From: a virus
Reading direction: 5' to 3' (one strand)
IMG/VR virus record: IMGVR_UViG_3300023174_000008
Span: 1 to 46,288 of that record
Length of the DNA stretch: 46,288 nucleotides
Part shown: piece by piece, positions 46,138 to 46,288 of the stretch
Layout of the letters: each line of letters opens with the position of its first letter
Numbering within the stretch: position 1 is the first letter of the stretch
Notes under the pieces: model-generated
The model's database searches: none
What the model saw: the letters and a program-made list of their open reading frames with translations, nothing else
Told to the model about the DNA's origin: nothing
Position numbers and translations under genes: made by a program

Positions 46138-46288
46138 GCAAGTACGATGAGTTGGTTTTGGAGCTGGAATCAATAAGCAAGCAGGGTGCAAAGCATTGGG
46201 CTGTGCAAGCGCTATCCGGCTCACAAGAGCTCCACTGTGAAGGCGTTAAGGTTGAAATAAACCTAATTCATGGCGCTAGACATCTTGT
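46134..46288 (+). CDS. 5' part of the junction-spanning small gene
   Basis: ATG at 46134 overlaps the upstream TGA (ATGA). The frame stays open to the window end and continues at base 3 of the left end through 278. See the entry at 1-278. Confidence 0.85.
   Translation, partial: MSKYDELVLELESISKQGAKHWAVQALSGSQELHCEGVKVEINLIHGARHL
46162..46288. repeat. Terminal direct repeat, right copy
   Basis: Identical to bases 1-127. Marks closure of the circular assembly. Confidence 0.95.

Overview
The window is a complete tailed-phage genome of siphovirus type, assembled as a circle. The first and last 127 bases are identical, so the unique circle is 46,161 bp, and one small gene runs across the junction. 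Strong Shine-Dalgarno sequences, sigma70-like promoters, NinB/NinG/DUF551, GH24 endolysin with Rz/Rz1, a P22-gp3-like small terminase and lambda-like tail-tip genes all point to a gammaproteobacterial host, probably Enterobacterales or Aeromonadales. That host call is inference. The three phage tRNAs read ATA, ACA and AGA, which would suit a host poor in those codons. A gp3-type terminase and a circular assembly fit headful packaging. No integrase and no full-length CI-type repressor are visible, although antirepressor and Rha-type genes remain, so the phage is virulent or a lysogeny-deficient derivative.

Layout. Minus strand 10297 to 3099: a Cro-like regulator, HNH nuclease, replication initiator/loader, DnaB-like helicase, NinB, DUF551, NinG, small early genes and an antirepressor. 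Plus strand 10457 to 15199: a secreted protein, RecT, Gp157, SSB, an HNH protein, small genes and the lysis cassette (SAR endolysin, Rz, Rz1). The late genes run on the minus strand. They start with TerS and TerL (3015-1206), pass across the junction to portal (45759) and the Mu-F-like head protein (43081), then small membrane and virion proteins (41242-39448). After a regulatory region come protease/scaffold, decoration protein and capsid (31429-28774), connectors and tail genes (28712-17103), and a tail fibre with an S74 chaperone (17066-15462).

The late block is broken repeatedly by plus-strand cassettes, each with its own promoter and usually a terminator: 45859 to 1179 across the junction, 24560-25400, 25554-26465, 35859-39143 (DUF4942 methyltransferase to dUTPase), 41349-42101 (PP-loop ATPase) and 43172-44338. 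Two promoter families organise the genome. One is a TGTAATAGTAT element, often part of an inverted repeat, in front of the accessory cassettes. The other is an extended -10 element (TGnTAwAAT, no clear -35) just upstream of many late minus-strand genes.

The most interesting locus is 33139-31508 on the minus strand. One transcription unit encodes a T4 Imm-like superinfection-immunity protein, a Fis-like HTH protein, a 28-residue membrane peptide and an 89-residue protein. Then comes about 470 nt without an ORF that is rich in perfect hairpins, then tRNA-Arg(TCT), tRNA-Thr(TGT), tRNA-Ile(CAT) and a 52-residue protein before a terminator. The hairpin-rich stretch is a good candidate for a large structured phage ncRNA of the kind found beside phage tRNAs. 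Two neighbouring early genes (3959-4126 and 3099-3833) are each interrupted by an in-frame stop codon.
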